From: Desarmillaria ectypa
Lineage: Eukaryota > Basidiomycota > Agaricomycetes > Agaricales > Physalacriaceae
Assembly: GCA_030407005.1 (NCBI GenBank)
Contig: JAUDYN010000016.1
Coordinates: forward strand, 62,001 to 126,000
Reading direction: 5' to 3'
DNA: 64,000 nucleotides
The notes under the pieces: model-generated
Databases searched by the model: none
The model's input: only the letters and a program-made list of their open reading frames with translations
Told to the model about the DNA's origin: nothing
Made by a program: the position numbers and the translations under genes
In this document: positions 35,001 through 46,200 of the stretch, piece after piece
How the letters are laid out: every line of letters begins with the position of its first letter
How positions within the stretch are numbered: the first letter of the stretch is position 1

Positions 35001-36937
35001 AAGAAACCATTGAGATCTGGACCGACCACCAGAATCTCCAGTACTTCCGAAAACCCCAGAAGTTGAATCACCGACAAGCGCGATGGGTCACTCAACTGGC
35101 AGAATACCACTTTATCCTTCAACATAAAGCTGGAACTGCTAATCAAAAAGCGGATCTTCTCAGTAGACGAGACGATCACGATCAGGGAAAAGAAGACAAC
35201 AAAGACATTGTCGTTCTGTCCCCAGAACACTTCCGCGCCCTGATAATACCAACCACGGAAGAAAGAATCACGCGTATAAGAGACGCAACAAAGCAGAAGG
35301 AACAGTGGGACCAGGGGATTGAAAAATCCCTCAACCACGAAAGAGGAATCACACAGGAGAACGAAATCCTGTGGTACGATGGACGAGTCTATGTTCCTAA
35401 CGACTCAATATTACGCGGTGAGATCATTGCACAATTCCATGATCATATCACCGCTGGACATCCCAGAATCGCCAAAACCAAAGAACTCATACTCCGTGAG
35501 TATTGGTGGCCAAAGATGAAGAAGGACATAGAATCTTACATCAAAGGATGTGAGACTTGTCAAAGAACGAAGAGCGACACGCAGACCAAGGCTGCCCCTC
35601 TTCACCCCAATGCAATTCCTGATATGCCATGGACACATATCTCAGTCGATATGATCACCGGACTCCCAGAGTCAGATGGATTTGACGCTCTACTAGTCAT
35701 CGTAGACCGTTTCTCCAAAAACATCCTCTTGATTCCATGCAATGAGGAACTATCAGCAGAAGGATGGGCGTTAATCCTTCGCAACCAAGTATATGCGAAA
35801 CATGGAATGCCGCAAGTGGTCATCTCTGACAGAGGACCCCAATTCGTCTCAGCATTCATGAAAGAACTATATCGAATGCTGAATATCACTCAAAACGCGT
35901 CTACGGCCTATCATCCGCAGACAGACGGACAGACAGAGAGAGTCAATCAGGAGGTTGAAAAATATCTTCGAATCTTTGTCAACCATAGACAAACCGACTG
36001 GGTGGCATGGCTACCACTTGCCAAGTTCGCCCACAACAACCGAGTTCACTCGGCCACGGGCAAAAGTCCCTTCATGGTCCTATATGGACGAAATCCCCGA
36101 CTCATTCCTGAGTCAATACAGAAAACTGGTTTTGTCAACCCTACAGCCGTTGACTTTACGGAAACTATGGCCAAAGTCCATAAGGAGGTCCATGAAGCAT
36201 TGGAAAAAGCGGCAACACAAATGAAGGCGCAATATGACAAAAAGAAGCAGACTCAACGAGAGTACCGAATTGGAGACAAGGTATGGCTTGATACCGCCAA
36301 CCTTCACCTTCCACGACCAAAGAAAAAACTCGACGATAAACGAACAGGACCGTTCAAAATCGTTGAAAAGTCGGGAGCGACAGCATACAAACTGAAACTG
36401 CCACCCCACTGGAAAATCCATCCCCGATTCAATGAAAAACTGCTGACTCCATATGTCGCACCTTCATTTGCAAATCAAGAACAACCGCCTCCTCCTCCTC
36501 TGGATCTCATAGACGGTCAAGAAGAGTACGAAATCGAAGAAGTCTTGGACTCACGCACCAGAAAAGTACGGTCCAAGCGAGGACAACCATCTAGGGAAGT
36601 CACAGACTACCTGGTCAAATGGAAAGGATGGACTCGTGAACACAATTCATGGGTTCGAGAAAATGAAATGAAGAATGCCTCGGAAGCAATCCAAGAGTAT
36701 AAGGCAAACGTAAACCGCGCCGTATATACTCCAAAAATCGCAACCAGGAAAATAGTGGTCAAAATACTGGACCACGAATATTCGGAACATGGCGACGTAG
36801 CCTACCTCGCCAAAAGAACAGATGGACATATCAAATGGATTATCAATCCAGACGAAGGAATATGGAAAAAGTTGATTGATCAGTACTGGATCAGTCAAAT
36901 CGCAACACAAAACGACACCCCTTTGGAAGAGCCTTAG
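32045..36937 (+). CDS. pol: Pol polyprotein of element A (PR-RT-RNase H-INT-chromodomain)
   Basis: The open frame runs from 32045, 46 nt inside the end of gag and in the -1 frame. No ATG is near, and the first residues after the gag stop are not a normal start. Numbering from codon 32135: Asp protease LLDSGCTGSS with D395, reverse transcriptase about 540-790 with YLDD at 748-751, RNase H about 840-960 (VEADASDGAIG, TDHQNLQYF), integrase zinc region about 1105-1145 (GCETCQRTKS), and integrase core with D1172, D1232 and E1268, the last two 35 residues apart as expected. A chromodomain follows at about 1464-1525 (YEIEEVLDS, LVKWKGWTREHNSWV), then a conserved 70-residue tail (ILDHEYSEHGDVAYLAKR, IWKKLIDQYWISQ). 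All catalytic residues are present. Expression needs -1 frameshifting, reinitiation or a spliced RNA. Confidence 0.93.
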   Translation, partial: HSGAKHLQDRRGKRVGRQGFDSPCTPKSQGVSSAAAGRTNYYENRTLSKKNISMTSLKPKTKKESSKKNNRYVILLEDADTNICSDQSRTSDELERDLPSGAGAATKSNEQCSPDTPLSAQRRAGTSRQDSSGTSRSPTVPVPASSSGASSPVLPGSAEDQDSASNQGQALPRRTGPGSGKLDEAEYQTGPASCRVDNRAKVALGTSWESMTKEFQTPSQVVPAEEKGQDPASAQAVKRGHFSRTTVVEVPDEEDDTAFRMWQNSQSKAGTPICRTPENQKLDLPNTQGSVETDTYLNKGVSIAFECTGKPEKSSECNEKQDEFQWFRPFGIDWTMRAIRDSKNLANAKAVLSIWVHPKRLGEIDDKLIQSLQMGGSIAREQLYELHEPIRYIRGTKNFGRDFLVDIQLSPCTGKKVLTTQALLDSGCTGSSINRTYVQQHQLDTRKAAAPIPVYNADGTRNKAGDVTEFVELRMTIGGHSEHIDLAVTDLGSKTVYLGHDWLKRHNPFVNWKAGTLTFGRCHCVQNHFTLPDADEEDRWDEELEEGESILAVNMQEEIILRAVHHVNELAAAANAEKPKQTFEELVPPQYQSFKDLFSKESFDELPERRTWDHAIELIPNAKSTLDCKVYPLNRNEQEQLDKFLNENLDSGRIRPSKSPFASPFFFVKKKDGSLQPVQDYRKLNEMTIKNRYPLPLISELIDKLRGAKYFSKLDVQWGYNNVRIRDGDEEKAAFRTNRGLFEPTVMFFGLTNSPATFQWMMNDIFKDLIAGGKATIYLDDILIFTKSLTEHQNIVRQVLQRLQENKLFLKAEKCEFEVLETEYLGVIISEDAIRMDPIKIAGIAEWPTPTKKKELQSFLGFTNFYRKFIKDYSKIVRPLTQLTGKVDWTWGSEQEQAFDQIKKLITTNVVLTIPSDDGKFRVEADASDGAIGAVLSQEKEGKWRPVAFMSKALTATKRNYEIYDKELLAIMLALEEWRHYLMGAKETIEIWTDHQNLQYFRKPQKLNHRQARWVTQLAEYHFILQHKAGTANQKADLLSRRDDHDQGKEDNKDIVVLSPEHFRALIIPTTEERITRIRDATKQKEQWDQGIEKSLNHERGITQENEILWYDGRVYVPNDSILRGEIIAQFHDHITAGHPRIAKTKELILREYWWPKMKKDIESYIKGCETCQRTKSDTQTKAAPLHPNAIPDMPWTHISVDMITGLPESDGFDALLVIVDRFSKNILLIPCNEELSAEGWALILRNQVYAKHGMPQVVISDRGPQFVSAFMKELYRMLNITQNASTAYHPQTDGQTERVNQEVEKYLRIFVNHRQTDWVAWLPLAKFAHNNRVHSATGKSPFMVLYGRNPRLIPESIQKTGFVNPTAVDFTETMAKVHKEVHEALEKAATQMKAQYDKKKQTQREYRIGDKVWLDTANLHLPRPKKKLDDKRTGPFKIVEKSGATAYKLKLPPHWKIHPRFNEKLLTPYVAPSFANQEQPPPPPLDLIDGQEEYEIEEVLDSRTRKVRSKRGQPSREVTDYLVKWKGWTREHNSWVRENEMKNASEAIQEYKANVNRAVYTPKIATRKIVVKILDHEYSEHGDVAYLAKRTDGHIKWIINPDEGIWKKLIDQYWISQIATQNDTPLEEP
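32090..32122 (+). promoter_or_regulatory. Hairpin at gag stop, tRNA T-arm-like
   Basis: The last base of the gag TAG starts a 12-bp hairpin with one bulged C (32116). Outer stem 32090-32095 pairs with 32117-32122, inner stem CAAGGG (32096-32101) pairs with CCCTTG (32110-32115), loop TTCGATTC. The stretch GGTTCGATTCC equals the Pol III B-box consensus. In relic B (39220-39252, minus) the hairpin has the same length, bulge and position relative to TAG, but three outer pairs differ on both sides. This supports a conserved RNA structure. A role in recoding or reinitiation at the gag-pol junction is inferred. Confidence 0.75.
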
Positions 36938-36953
36938 CAGTCGGGACGACTGC
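36937..36953 (+). promoter_or_regulatory. Conserved hairpin at pol stop, followed by polypurine tract
   Basis: GCAGTCG GGA CGACTGC: a 7-bp stem with a 3-nt loop that begins on the last base of the pol TAG. The polypurine tract AACAAGGGGGTAA follows and ends at the LTR. D, B, G and, degraded, F and H have the same hairpin at the same place. It could protect the 3' end of the coding region, help define the plus-strand primer, or act in packaging. The sequence alone does not say which. Confidence 0.65.
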
Positions 36954-36969
36954 TTTAACAAGGGGGTAA

Positions 36970-37391
36970 TGTTACGATTTTTCCTTATCTTATCTTATCC
37001 GAGTCATATCCATGACTCATCCATCTAATCTAGTCCAGAAACCGACTCGTATCCAGATATTCGCCGACGACCACCCTCTTTCTCACCATCTGTCACCCTA
37101 GACGACTATCATTGGTTCTATGATCCTCCCGGATCGTCCTACTTCAACACCGTTTGTGCATGGACCATAGCGTTTCATCTAAATATAACGCCATAGGAAT
37201 ACTATATAAACAGAGTATATTAGACCATTGTACTCTATCTCTTGTTTTAATTAACACTATAAACTCCTTACTCGCACTACACTAAAGACTATTAGCGTAG
37301 TTCTCTCACTTGGGTGATCGTTCGAACGCGTAACGGCCCAGAGAGGATCAGCTGACGGTCCCAAGTCACGTGCCCAAGGCGGTGCCTAACA
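36970..37391 (+). repeat. 3' LTR of element A
   Basis: 422 bp, identical to 28911-29332 except A at 37167 and 37193, where the 5' LTR has G in CpG. Confidence 0.95.
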
Positions 37392-40300
37392 AAATTCATC
37401 CCGACTCCAAGTTCTCATCTAAGAACTTGTCAAGTTGTTCTTGTTTGTTGCAGTTGAGCAGGTAGACTTTGCAGTCTAGGGTGGATTTTGCATTAGGGAT
37501 TAGTTTGATAGCATGGTCTCAGGGGTTTTGGGTGGGAAGTTTGTCAAAGCTGTCTTTAGAGAATAGATCCCTAAAGCTCTGGTACTGGGGAGGTACTAGC
37601 TCCTTGAAGGTTTTCTTTCCTTTTTGGCATTGACAGCCGTGGCTAGCTCATTTGCATGATGGACACCTTGAATGATGAGTTCTTCTTGCATATTAACTGT
37701 GAGGATAGTTTCACCATCCTCCAGTTCTTCATCCCACCAGTCTTCATTGTCTGAGTCAGAGAGTGGGAATGGATTTTTTATGCATTGGCAACATGCAAAA
37801 ATCATTGATTCGGTCTTCCAGTTGATTACCAGATTGTGGCGTTTAAGCCAATCATGACCTAAGTAGACAGTTTTAGAGCCCAATTCTGTGACTGCTAGGT
37901 CAATTCATTTGGTATGACTGCGAATGGTCATTTGGAGTTCTATGAACTCAGTAATATCACCCACCTTGTTGTGGGTGCCATCTGCATTGTACACAGGAAT
38001 TGGAGCAGCACCTTTTTGGGTGTCTAGTGCATGCTGTTGAACATAGGATCGATTGATAGAGCTGCCAGTGCAGCCACTATCAAGTAACACCTTGGTAGCC
38101 AAGGCTTTCTTCCCTGTACAAGGGGCCAACTGTATGTCCACCAGGAAGTCCCATCTGAAACTTTTGGTACTGCAGATATACTGAATTGGTTCATGGAGTT
38201 TGTAGAGCTGTTCTCGAGCTTGGCTCTCTCCAGTCTTTAAGCTTGTGGCAAGCTCATCAGTTATCTCTCCAAGTCATTTGGGATGGACCCATGTGGAAAG
38301 AGCAGCTTTGGCAATTGCCAAATTCTTGGTGGTATGGATGGTTTATAGAGTCCAGTCAACTCCAAAGGGCTTATACCACATGTGATCAGGTACCCTTGTG
38401 ACTGATGGGATTTCAGGGTTTGGTACCCCCTTGTTAGGGAGTGATTCAGGATTGTCAGTCATTCCATTGTAGGAAGGTGGTGTCATCTTCTTCATCAGGT
38501 ACTTTGATGATGGTGGTGGTTCTGTTGGAATGCCTCCTTTTTACCACCTGGGCATTAGCAGCTTCCTCCTGTTCTTTGGCCTGCACCTGCACCTTCAGGA
38601 TGGTGATGACCCAGTCATTCTCACAGCTGTTGACATGGTCATCAGGCACAGGTTCCCTTGCAGATACAGTATATGTCATTGCCAAGGGATCAACTATGCC
38701 CTTCACTCAGGACAAGTTGGACCAGGAGTGATCACCTTCCATCCAGTCAGTGCACACATCATCAAGAGGATGGTGTGCCTGTGCCCACAGAGGTTCTTCA
38801 GTTCCTTGGGCCTTGGCTTGGTGAGCCATTGGTTTTCCCACCAACCCTGGCAAAGTATGGCTTTGCTCCCTAAATGGGGGCCCAAGGGTGTTTGGCTTCA
38901 GAGGCCTGAGGGCATCCCATCTACTTGCCCCAGCCCACAGTTTTACCTGCATATCTGGTGCACTCAGGAGTGCATTGGACTTTGAGGTAATGTCAGCACC
39001 ACCTGACACTACAGCCACTTTGTCAGGGGCTTGGGAGTTACTATAGATAGTTGTGTCAGCACATTCTAGGAGTGTGATGTAACTATTTTTGTTTGATTCT
39101 TTGGCAATTCCTGGCTTCAGGATTTCTAACAAAGTCATATTTTGGTGCATAGGTAAATGTCTGTTTGCATATATTTTAGTCCAACCTGCAGATACCAAGG
39201 ACTCACTGGTTGAGGCATTGGTTGAGCAAGGGGAATCAAACCCTTGTCAACCTAATCTTTTGCCTCTTCAATCTTGGCCATAGGTAGCACTACTTTATTA
39301 GTGGGCCCTACTGACCAAATGTCTTTGAACTCCTTTCTCTTGGGACAATCTTTCACCATATGACCCTTCTCATTACACTGGAAACAGTGACCTCTCACTT
39401 TTCATCAGTCAATTTCTATCAGCTGTCCCATTCCCCTGTATGTTGTCCATTAGCCCATTCCCGAATCCCAACTGGGACCAGTATTGGCAGTTGACTTTGG
39501 GGTCAAGGAACTTGTCACCCCAGCAGTGGCTTTGCCACTGGGCTGTTGTTGGGGGTGGGAATCTTTCTTCTGTCCCTCCTGAGGGGCTCTGGTGGTTTGG
39601 TCAAAGACCTACTTGTGCTGTCATTCTTTGTACATGTGCAGGATTTGCTCTTTCCATTCTGGATAAGTGCAGGGAATATTAATGCCCATGTTGGAAATGA
39701 ACATCATATAAGAGGAGGGGACTCCTAGTCATACAGCTTTGACCATAGTGCTGTGATCATTTTCATCTGACCTATGACCTGCTAACTTTGCTTCTTCTTT
39801 CAGTTTCTGGAAGTAGTGGGAAGCTGGTTGTGTTCCCATGCACAGGTTGAACATGTGTTTTTCATGGACCTCTTTGATTGTGGGGTCCCTGAATTGTCAA
39901 GATACCATATTGACAAAGTCCTCCCAGGAGGGGTATTGGAAGTGGACAGTGGTGCCATCCCATGCATCGCCAACCCAGAATGTGGGTCTCTTATAGACCC
40001 ACCAATCCTTGGCAGCCCCCTTGAAGTGGGAGGTCACAAATAGTACTAGGTGCAATGGCACCTGGAAGTAATGCCTGAACACTTCGAAGTAGGTGATGCA
40101 ATCACCTATGAAGCATTCAATGTCATTGTGCTCCCCTTTGAATGGCTTTGGGGGCTGGACCAGGATGGGTTTGATACCCATATAAGGTGGATTGTCAGGG
40201 GCATTCCCAACAGGATTCAGTATAGAGTCAGGTGGTCCCTTCCCTGGAGGCAGCCTTGGGATTGAGAACCAATCTGGTCATAAGGTGGGTGGACCTCATG

Positions 40301-41734
40301 GCGGTTCCATCAGCCTTCCCCTTTTGGGCTCTTTTCCTTTCCCACTGAGCTTGAAGGTCTCAAGCAGCCTCAGCTTTGGCGATTTCTTGATGAATTTGTT
40401 GAATGTGCTGTTCTTTCTCAGCTAGTTCACTTCTAGGCACTTGTACAATCTCTGCCTGCTCCTGCAAATAGAGTACCACCACCCTGATAGGGGTGATAGC
40501 TGGGTTGTTGGACTTGCACTGGTGGTGAGTCTGGAAGGGTTGGGGTTGCCTAACTGGGGTGTTGGGCAGATACTGTGGATAGAATATATTTTGAGGCTGG
40601 GAGAATTTCAGCCTGCCATAGTAGCCTGATGGGTGTGTAAGGCTACTAAAATTGGGCTCCATGCCCCACCTATTCTCTCCTCTCTAGGTCCTGGAGAGTG
40701 TGTCCCAATATACACCACTCCTCCATTGTTCTTGGTCATAACCCAGGGGCCAGGTCTCTGGCTGCGTGCAGGTAAAGCTCACAAAATCTGTTGGCCCAAA
40801 TGCAGGCATGAATGTTGGGGCCTGGATTAGGCCCTCATACTGGGTTGCCCCTGTTGAGGGCGAACCACTCATCCATTTCTGGCCTAATTCAGGGCCAAGC
40901 AGTTCTGGCCTCCACATCAGTGCACTGTAGCTCCCAGGCAGCGGTCCTGAAGGGGCAGAATAGACCCCTGTTGATGTCTGAAAGCTTGGGCCACTTGTAA
41001 TCAGCTCTGTTGATATTGAAGGGGCTGTCAGCAGCAAGAGGAGGGGTTGAGGTTTTGTCAGAGGAGTTATCATTGTGGATCTCAATGAGGGGGAGGGATG
41101 AGGAGGAGTTTGTTCCTCCACTGGGCCAAGAGCTTCACTCCTGGGTTTTGATGGCCCAGGGGCCATAAGGATGGGTTCAGGGATGAGTATTCTCCATCTG
41201 GGTACTGTTGTTGTGTCCTATTGTTGCATGGGTGGGACAGGTGGGCAGGGTGTAGGGGGGAGAGAGGGACTCTCAGCAGTGGATCATAGCCCATACATTC
41301 CACAGGTGTTCTGGCATGAGGGAGGTGGGTTATTCCACCCCATTTTTGGTGTCAGTGTGGGACCCATTGCATGTTGGGAACTCCTCAGAGGAATTTGTGA
41401 AGTGAGCCCAGAGGTAGGGGAGGTTTTCTTGGACTTTGATGTCCAAACTTGTGGCTGCCACTCTCATGGCTTCTGGTCATCAGATGACATGAAGAGGGTG
41501 ACAAGGAGGGCAAGGGGGAAGTTGGGGTTGGGGGTTTCTTTGTCAGCTTAAACATGCTCTAATCTCTTCTTCATAAGCTAGTATGGACAAGGTGGTGAAT
41601 ATCACCAATAGGATTGCACCACCAATGGTGGTGCTGAGTGTTATCACTTGCTGGTTTTTTCTTTCTTCAGGCATATGTTTTGTGCTTTGTCATGTCTAGT
41701 GTTGATGAAGTAGTTTGGGAAATCTTCCAACTAA
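37392..41734 (-). mobile_element. Gypsy relic B, 5' half (leader, gag, pol N-terminus, protease, RT start)
   Basis: Minus-strand 5' part of element B. Order from 41734 downward: PBS 41722-41734 (TTAGTTGGAAGAT on the minus strand, 13 of 13 complementary to 41867-41879 in its own LTR), ORF0 41674-41543 (MPEERKNQQ, membrane segment, YEEEIRAC), ORF1 remnant about 41300-40680, gag with capsid 40181-39897 (YFEVFRHYFQVP, GAAKDWWVYKRP) and knuckle CFQCNEKGHMVKDC, gag TAG plus hairpin 39252-39220, pol N-terminus 39200-38300, protease LLDSGCTGSSIN near 38085 and the start of RT at 37400. It retains gag, which D, F and G lack. Stops are mostly TGA at former CGA. Element A sits at its right edge. Confidence 0.85.
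39220..39252 (-). promoter_or_regulatory. Hairpin at gag stop of relic B
   Basis: Counterpart of 32090-32122. Outer stem GGTTGA with TCAACC, the same bulged C, inner stem CAAGGG with CCCTTG, loop TTTGATTC. It again starts on the last base of a TAG preceded by AAAAGAT, against AAAAGAG in A. Confidence 0.75.
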
Positions 41735-42112
41735 GGTTAGGACCTCATTCTCACATGATCTTGGGATCGAGTGCAACTCTTGGGCTGTCTCATGTTCAGA
41801 CAGTCACCTGTAATAAGAGTGTGGCACAGATCTTTGGATAGGTGAAGAAGAGTATATTGTTTAAGTTTAGTTGGAAGATGGAGAATATACATGATAAGTG
41901 TCCTACTTATATACTACAACTAGGAGACTAATAATAGTGTTTGTCTGTGTGTATATGGTTCATGAACCAGATGGTTGCAGTGCAAGCTGAGTGTTTTCAT
42001 GTTCAGGTGATGGAATTCAAATGACAGCATGAGAGAATCGATGGTGTTATCAATGAATGAGTGACAATAGCGATAAGATGTTGTGATAAGATATGGAAAA
42101 TGGAAAAATCAT
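41735..42112 (-). repeat. 5' LTR of relic B
   Basis: 378 bp on the minus strand from TGTTATGATT (42112) to GGTCCTAAC followed by C instead of the usual terminal A (41735). Partner of 25470-25851. Outside it the minus strand reads AGCTG, the decayed form of the GGCTG target. Confidence 0.85.
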
Positions 42113-43270
42113 AACACAGCTGGCCAGACTTGTAACTTGAATGCTAGCAGGTCTAAATACTGCCACTAGTAAACAATGGATGCTACTAGCAGACCAAAAA
42201 CAGGAGCAGAGGACACAGATCTCATGAAGTTCTGTCACTAGCAAACTAGACTGAGCATAAAATGCCTAAGTCAGGATAACTAGTCACATGGCAATCTTGA
42301 AACAGGACTTAGAAATAAATTAGGAATGGATTAACCTTGAGCCTAGATCTGACTATAGCAATATAGATCTCTTATGATCGATACTAGTGTAGCTGGACTG
42401 CACCCTCAATCATGATCAGATAACTGTTACAGGCACCAATATCTGGATATTCCTATAACCGCATTACTAGAGCATGTAGTTGGGCCAAGGGTGCGGAAAA
42501 ACTGACTGTGGAGTCTCTAGACTGATCATTTGAAAAGAAAACAGACTAGACCAACTATTGCGTGATTATTCACCATTATTCATGACTAGCCAAGAAATCC
42601 TTACCAATATACCCTATACCCAGATGATATTTATAGTTCTGCCTCAGTAGTATATAAGTAGGAGGATGGGCACTCGTGCAAGGCAGGAAAGCTATCCCTG
42701 CAGTTGAGCCCTCACTGGTAGTAACTGGTGTCCCCAACTAAAGGCTTTTGTGCTTAACCTTGATGAAGTGATTAACAGTTGCTAAGCCACCCATAGTATT
42801 GCATTGAATTGAAGTTCCTTAGAGTCACTGTTGTGTCCTGCAAAGGTCCAGAGTGTTTTGAAGTTAGTTCAAGCAAAGTTCTTGGAGTTGTAGTTTATTC
42901 TTAGGCTAAGAGTGCAACTAGTCAAGTGTTTATCACTTGTAGGAAGCAGTATAGGGCCAAGAGCGCCACCAGTCTGAAGCAGTTTCAGTCAGAATAAGCA
43001 CAGTAGCTCAAACCAAGTCACTCTTTATCCAATTGTGTCTTACCCACCCCACTAGTATGAGTAGTACTTTGTATAACTCACTAGTAATGAATAAAACATC
43101 TTTAATACAACTGTACTTGATTATTGAAGTCTGCAGAATGCTTCCATTGTACTCAAAAGCACCTGAATTCAATATTGGTGATTAAGTGTAGAGTAGTAAG
43201 AGATTTAGTGTGATTGGTGTTCATTTCCATTCCCTAATTCTTTTGTCACTCGCTGTTACCAAGCACATCA
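42113..43270 (+). repeat. R4: LTR-like repeat, main part
   Basis: Third copy of repeat R in plus sense, lacking its first 187 bp because B inserted there (the missing piece is 25852-26038). It ends AGCACATCA like R3 and keeps TATATAAGTA near 42651, but has lost more CpG than R1 and R3. It abuts gag-less pol of relic G at 43271. Confidence 0.78.
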
Positions 43271-46200
43271 ATGGGGGTACCCAATCACATGTGGTATAAA
43301 CCACTTGGAGTCGACTGGACATTATGTGCTATCCATATGGCAAAGAACTTGGCTATTGCCAAAGCTGCTCTCTCTACCTGGGTTCATCCCAAATGACTCG
43401 GAGAGATCACCAACAAGCTTGTTCACAGCTTACAGATTGGAGAAAGCAATGCTTGAGAGCAGCTTTACAAACTCCACAAACTGATTCAGTATATCCATGG
43501 TACCAAAAGTTCCAGATGGAACTTCCTGGTGGATATCCAACTTGCCCTGTGTATGGGGAAGAAAACTCTAATTACCAGGGCATTGATTGATAGTGGCTGC
43601 ACTGGTAGCTCTATCAATTGGTCTTACATTCCCCAGCACAACTTAGACACCTAAAAATCTGCATCTCCCATCCCAGTGTACAATGCAGGTGGAACCCACA
43701 ACAAGGCAGGCAATATTACTGAGTTTGTGGAGCTCAGAATGATCATTGGTGATCATACTGAACAAATTGATTTAGAAGTCACTGACCTCAGCTCCAAAAC
43801 AGTCTACTTGGGTCATGACTGGCTAAAACACCATAACCCATTGATCAATTGGAAGACAGAAAAGATGATTTTTGGACACTGCCAATGTGTAAAAAATCAA
43901 ATTCCACTTCCCAATGCAGACAATGAAGATGCATGGGATGAAGAACTAGAGGAAGGAGAAACTATTCTTGCTATCAATATGCAAGAAGAACTCACCATTC
44001 GGGCAGTACACCACACTAATGAACTAGCTGCTGCCACCAATGCTGAAAAACCAAAGAAAATGTTTGAGGAGATGGTACCTTCTCAGTATCAAAGCTTTAG
44101 AGACTTGTTCTCAAAAGAAAGCTTTGATGAATTACCAGAACAAAAGCCTTGGGACCACACTATTGAGTTGGTACCCAATGCCAAGGCCACATTGGACTGT
44201 AAAGTCTATCCACTCAATCAAAATGAGCAAGAACAGCTGGATAAGTTCCTCAATGAGAACTTAGACTCAGGATGGATTCACCCTTTGAAATCCCCTTTCA
44301 CTTCTCCCTTCTTCTTTGTCAAGAAGAAAGATGGTTCCCTATATCCTGTTCAAGATTACCAAAAATTGAATGAGATGATGATCAAGAATTGATATCCCCT
44401 TTCTCTTATTTCTGAACTCATCAACAAGTTATATGGAGCTAAATATTTCTCCAAGTTAGATGTCAGGTGCAGGTATAACAATATACACATCTGAGGAGAT
44501 GATGAAGAAAAAGCTGCATTTAGAACTAATCAAGGGCTCTTTGAGCCTACAGTTGTGTTCTTTGGCCTTACAAATTCACTAGCCACTTTTCAGTGGATGA
44601 TGAATGACATCTTCAAAGATCTCATTGCTAGAGGAAAAGTGACCATTTACCTCAATGACATTCTCATCTTTACCAAGAATCTAGAAGAACATCAACATAT
44701 TGTTTGGCAGATACTCCAATGACTCAGAGAAAACAAGCTGTTCCTCAAAGCAGAGAAATGTGAGTTCAAGGTACTTGAAACAGAATACCTTGGCATGATC
44801 ATTAGCAAAGATGCTATTGGCATGGATCCCATCAAAATTTCCAGAATTGCCAAATGGCCAACTCCAACCAAGAAAAAGGAATTACAGTCATTTTTAGGAT
44901 TCACAAACTTTTATTGAAAGTTTATCCACAACTATTCCAAAATCATCCGACCCCTTATGCAGTTAACAGGGAATAATGAGTGGCAATGGGGGTTAGAGCA
45001 AGAAAAGGTGTTTTTACAGCTCAAGATGCAGATGACAACAGATGTTGTACTCACAATGCCCTCAAATGATGGGAAATTCCGAGTCGAGGCAGACTCTAGT
45101 GACAGAGCAATTGGCACCATCCTCAGTCAGGAACAGAGTGGGAATGGAGGCCAGTGGCCTTTATGTCTAAAGCATTAATGGCTACAGAATGCAACTACAA
45201 AATCTACAATAAGGAGTTGTTAGCCATTATGCTCGCCCTAGAGGAGTGGCGCCATTATCTCATGGGCACCAAGGAAACCATGGAAATCTGGACAGATCAC
45301 CAGAACCTCCAATATTTCCACAAGCTGCAGAAGTTAAACCACCAACAAGTGTGATGGGTAACTGAGTTGGCAGAGTACCACTTTACTCTCCAACACAAGG
45401 CAGGAATATCCAATAAAAAGGCTGACCTACTCAGTCATCAAGATGACCATGATCAGGGGAAGCAGGATAACCAAGACGTAATTGTGCTTTTCCCCAAACA
45501 TTTCCATGCCCTTGTTCTACCTACAGCAGATAAACAAACTGAGGATATAAGAGATGCTACACAACACAAGGACCAGTGGGATCAGGGAATTGCCAAGTCC
45601 CTTGACCACGAAAGAGGAATCACACAGAAGAACAGAATCCTGTACTACAATGGATGAATCTATATTCCCCAAAATGAAGTTCTTCGAGGAGAAATCATCG
45701 CTGGCTGCCATGATCATATCATGGCAGGATACCCAGGCATCACCAAAACCTCAGAGTTGATACTCAGAGAATACTGGTGTCCAAAGATGAAAAAGAATGT
45801 CAAAACCCATGTTAAAGGATGCAAAACATGTCAAAGGACTAAAAGCAACACCCAAGCCAAGGCTGCTCCTCTTCATCCAAATGCAATCCCAACATCCTCT
45901 TGGACCCACATCTCCATCAATATGATCACCGGATTACCAGAGTCAGATGGCTATGATGCTCTTCTGGTCATTGTAGATCAATTCTCCAAAGTGATCACTC
46001 CAGTGGCATGCCATGAAGAACTATCATCAGAAGGATGGGCATGAATTCTTTGCGACCATGTCTATGCAAAGCATGGAATGCCACAAGTCATTATTTTGGA
46101 CTGGGGACCCCAATTCATCTCGATATTTATGAAGGAACTATACTGGATGTTGAACATCATGCAAAATGCCTCCACAGCTTATCACCCTCAAACAGATGGA

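Larger units (their letters stand above)
28911..37391 (+). mobile_element. Element A: intact Ty3/gypsy chromodomain LTR retrotransposon
   Basis: Complete 8481-bp element: LTR (28911-29332), 13-nt self-priming PBS, ORF0, ORF1, gag, pol, post-pol hairpin, polypurine tract (about 36956-36969), LTR (36970-37391). A perfect 5-bp target duplication AAATT lies at 28906-28910 and 37392-37396. The target is the RT domain of older element B, which can be read across the site after removing A. The two LTRs differ at two bases only (29108/37167 and 29134/37193), both CpG in the left copy and CpA in the right. Gag and Pol are long and open with all catalytic residues, unlike every relative in the window. 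It is the youngest and probably the only potentially autonomous copy here. Confidence 0.95.
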
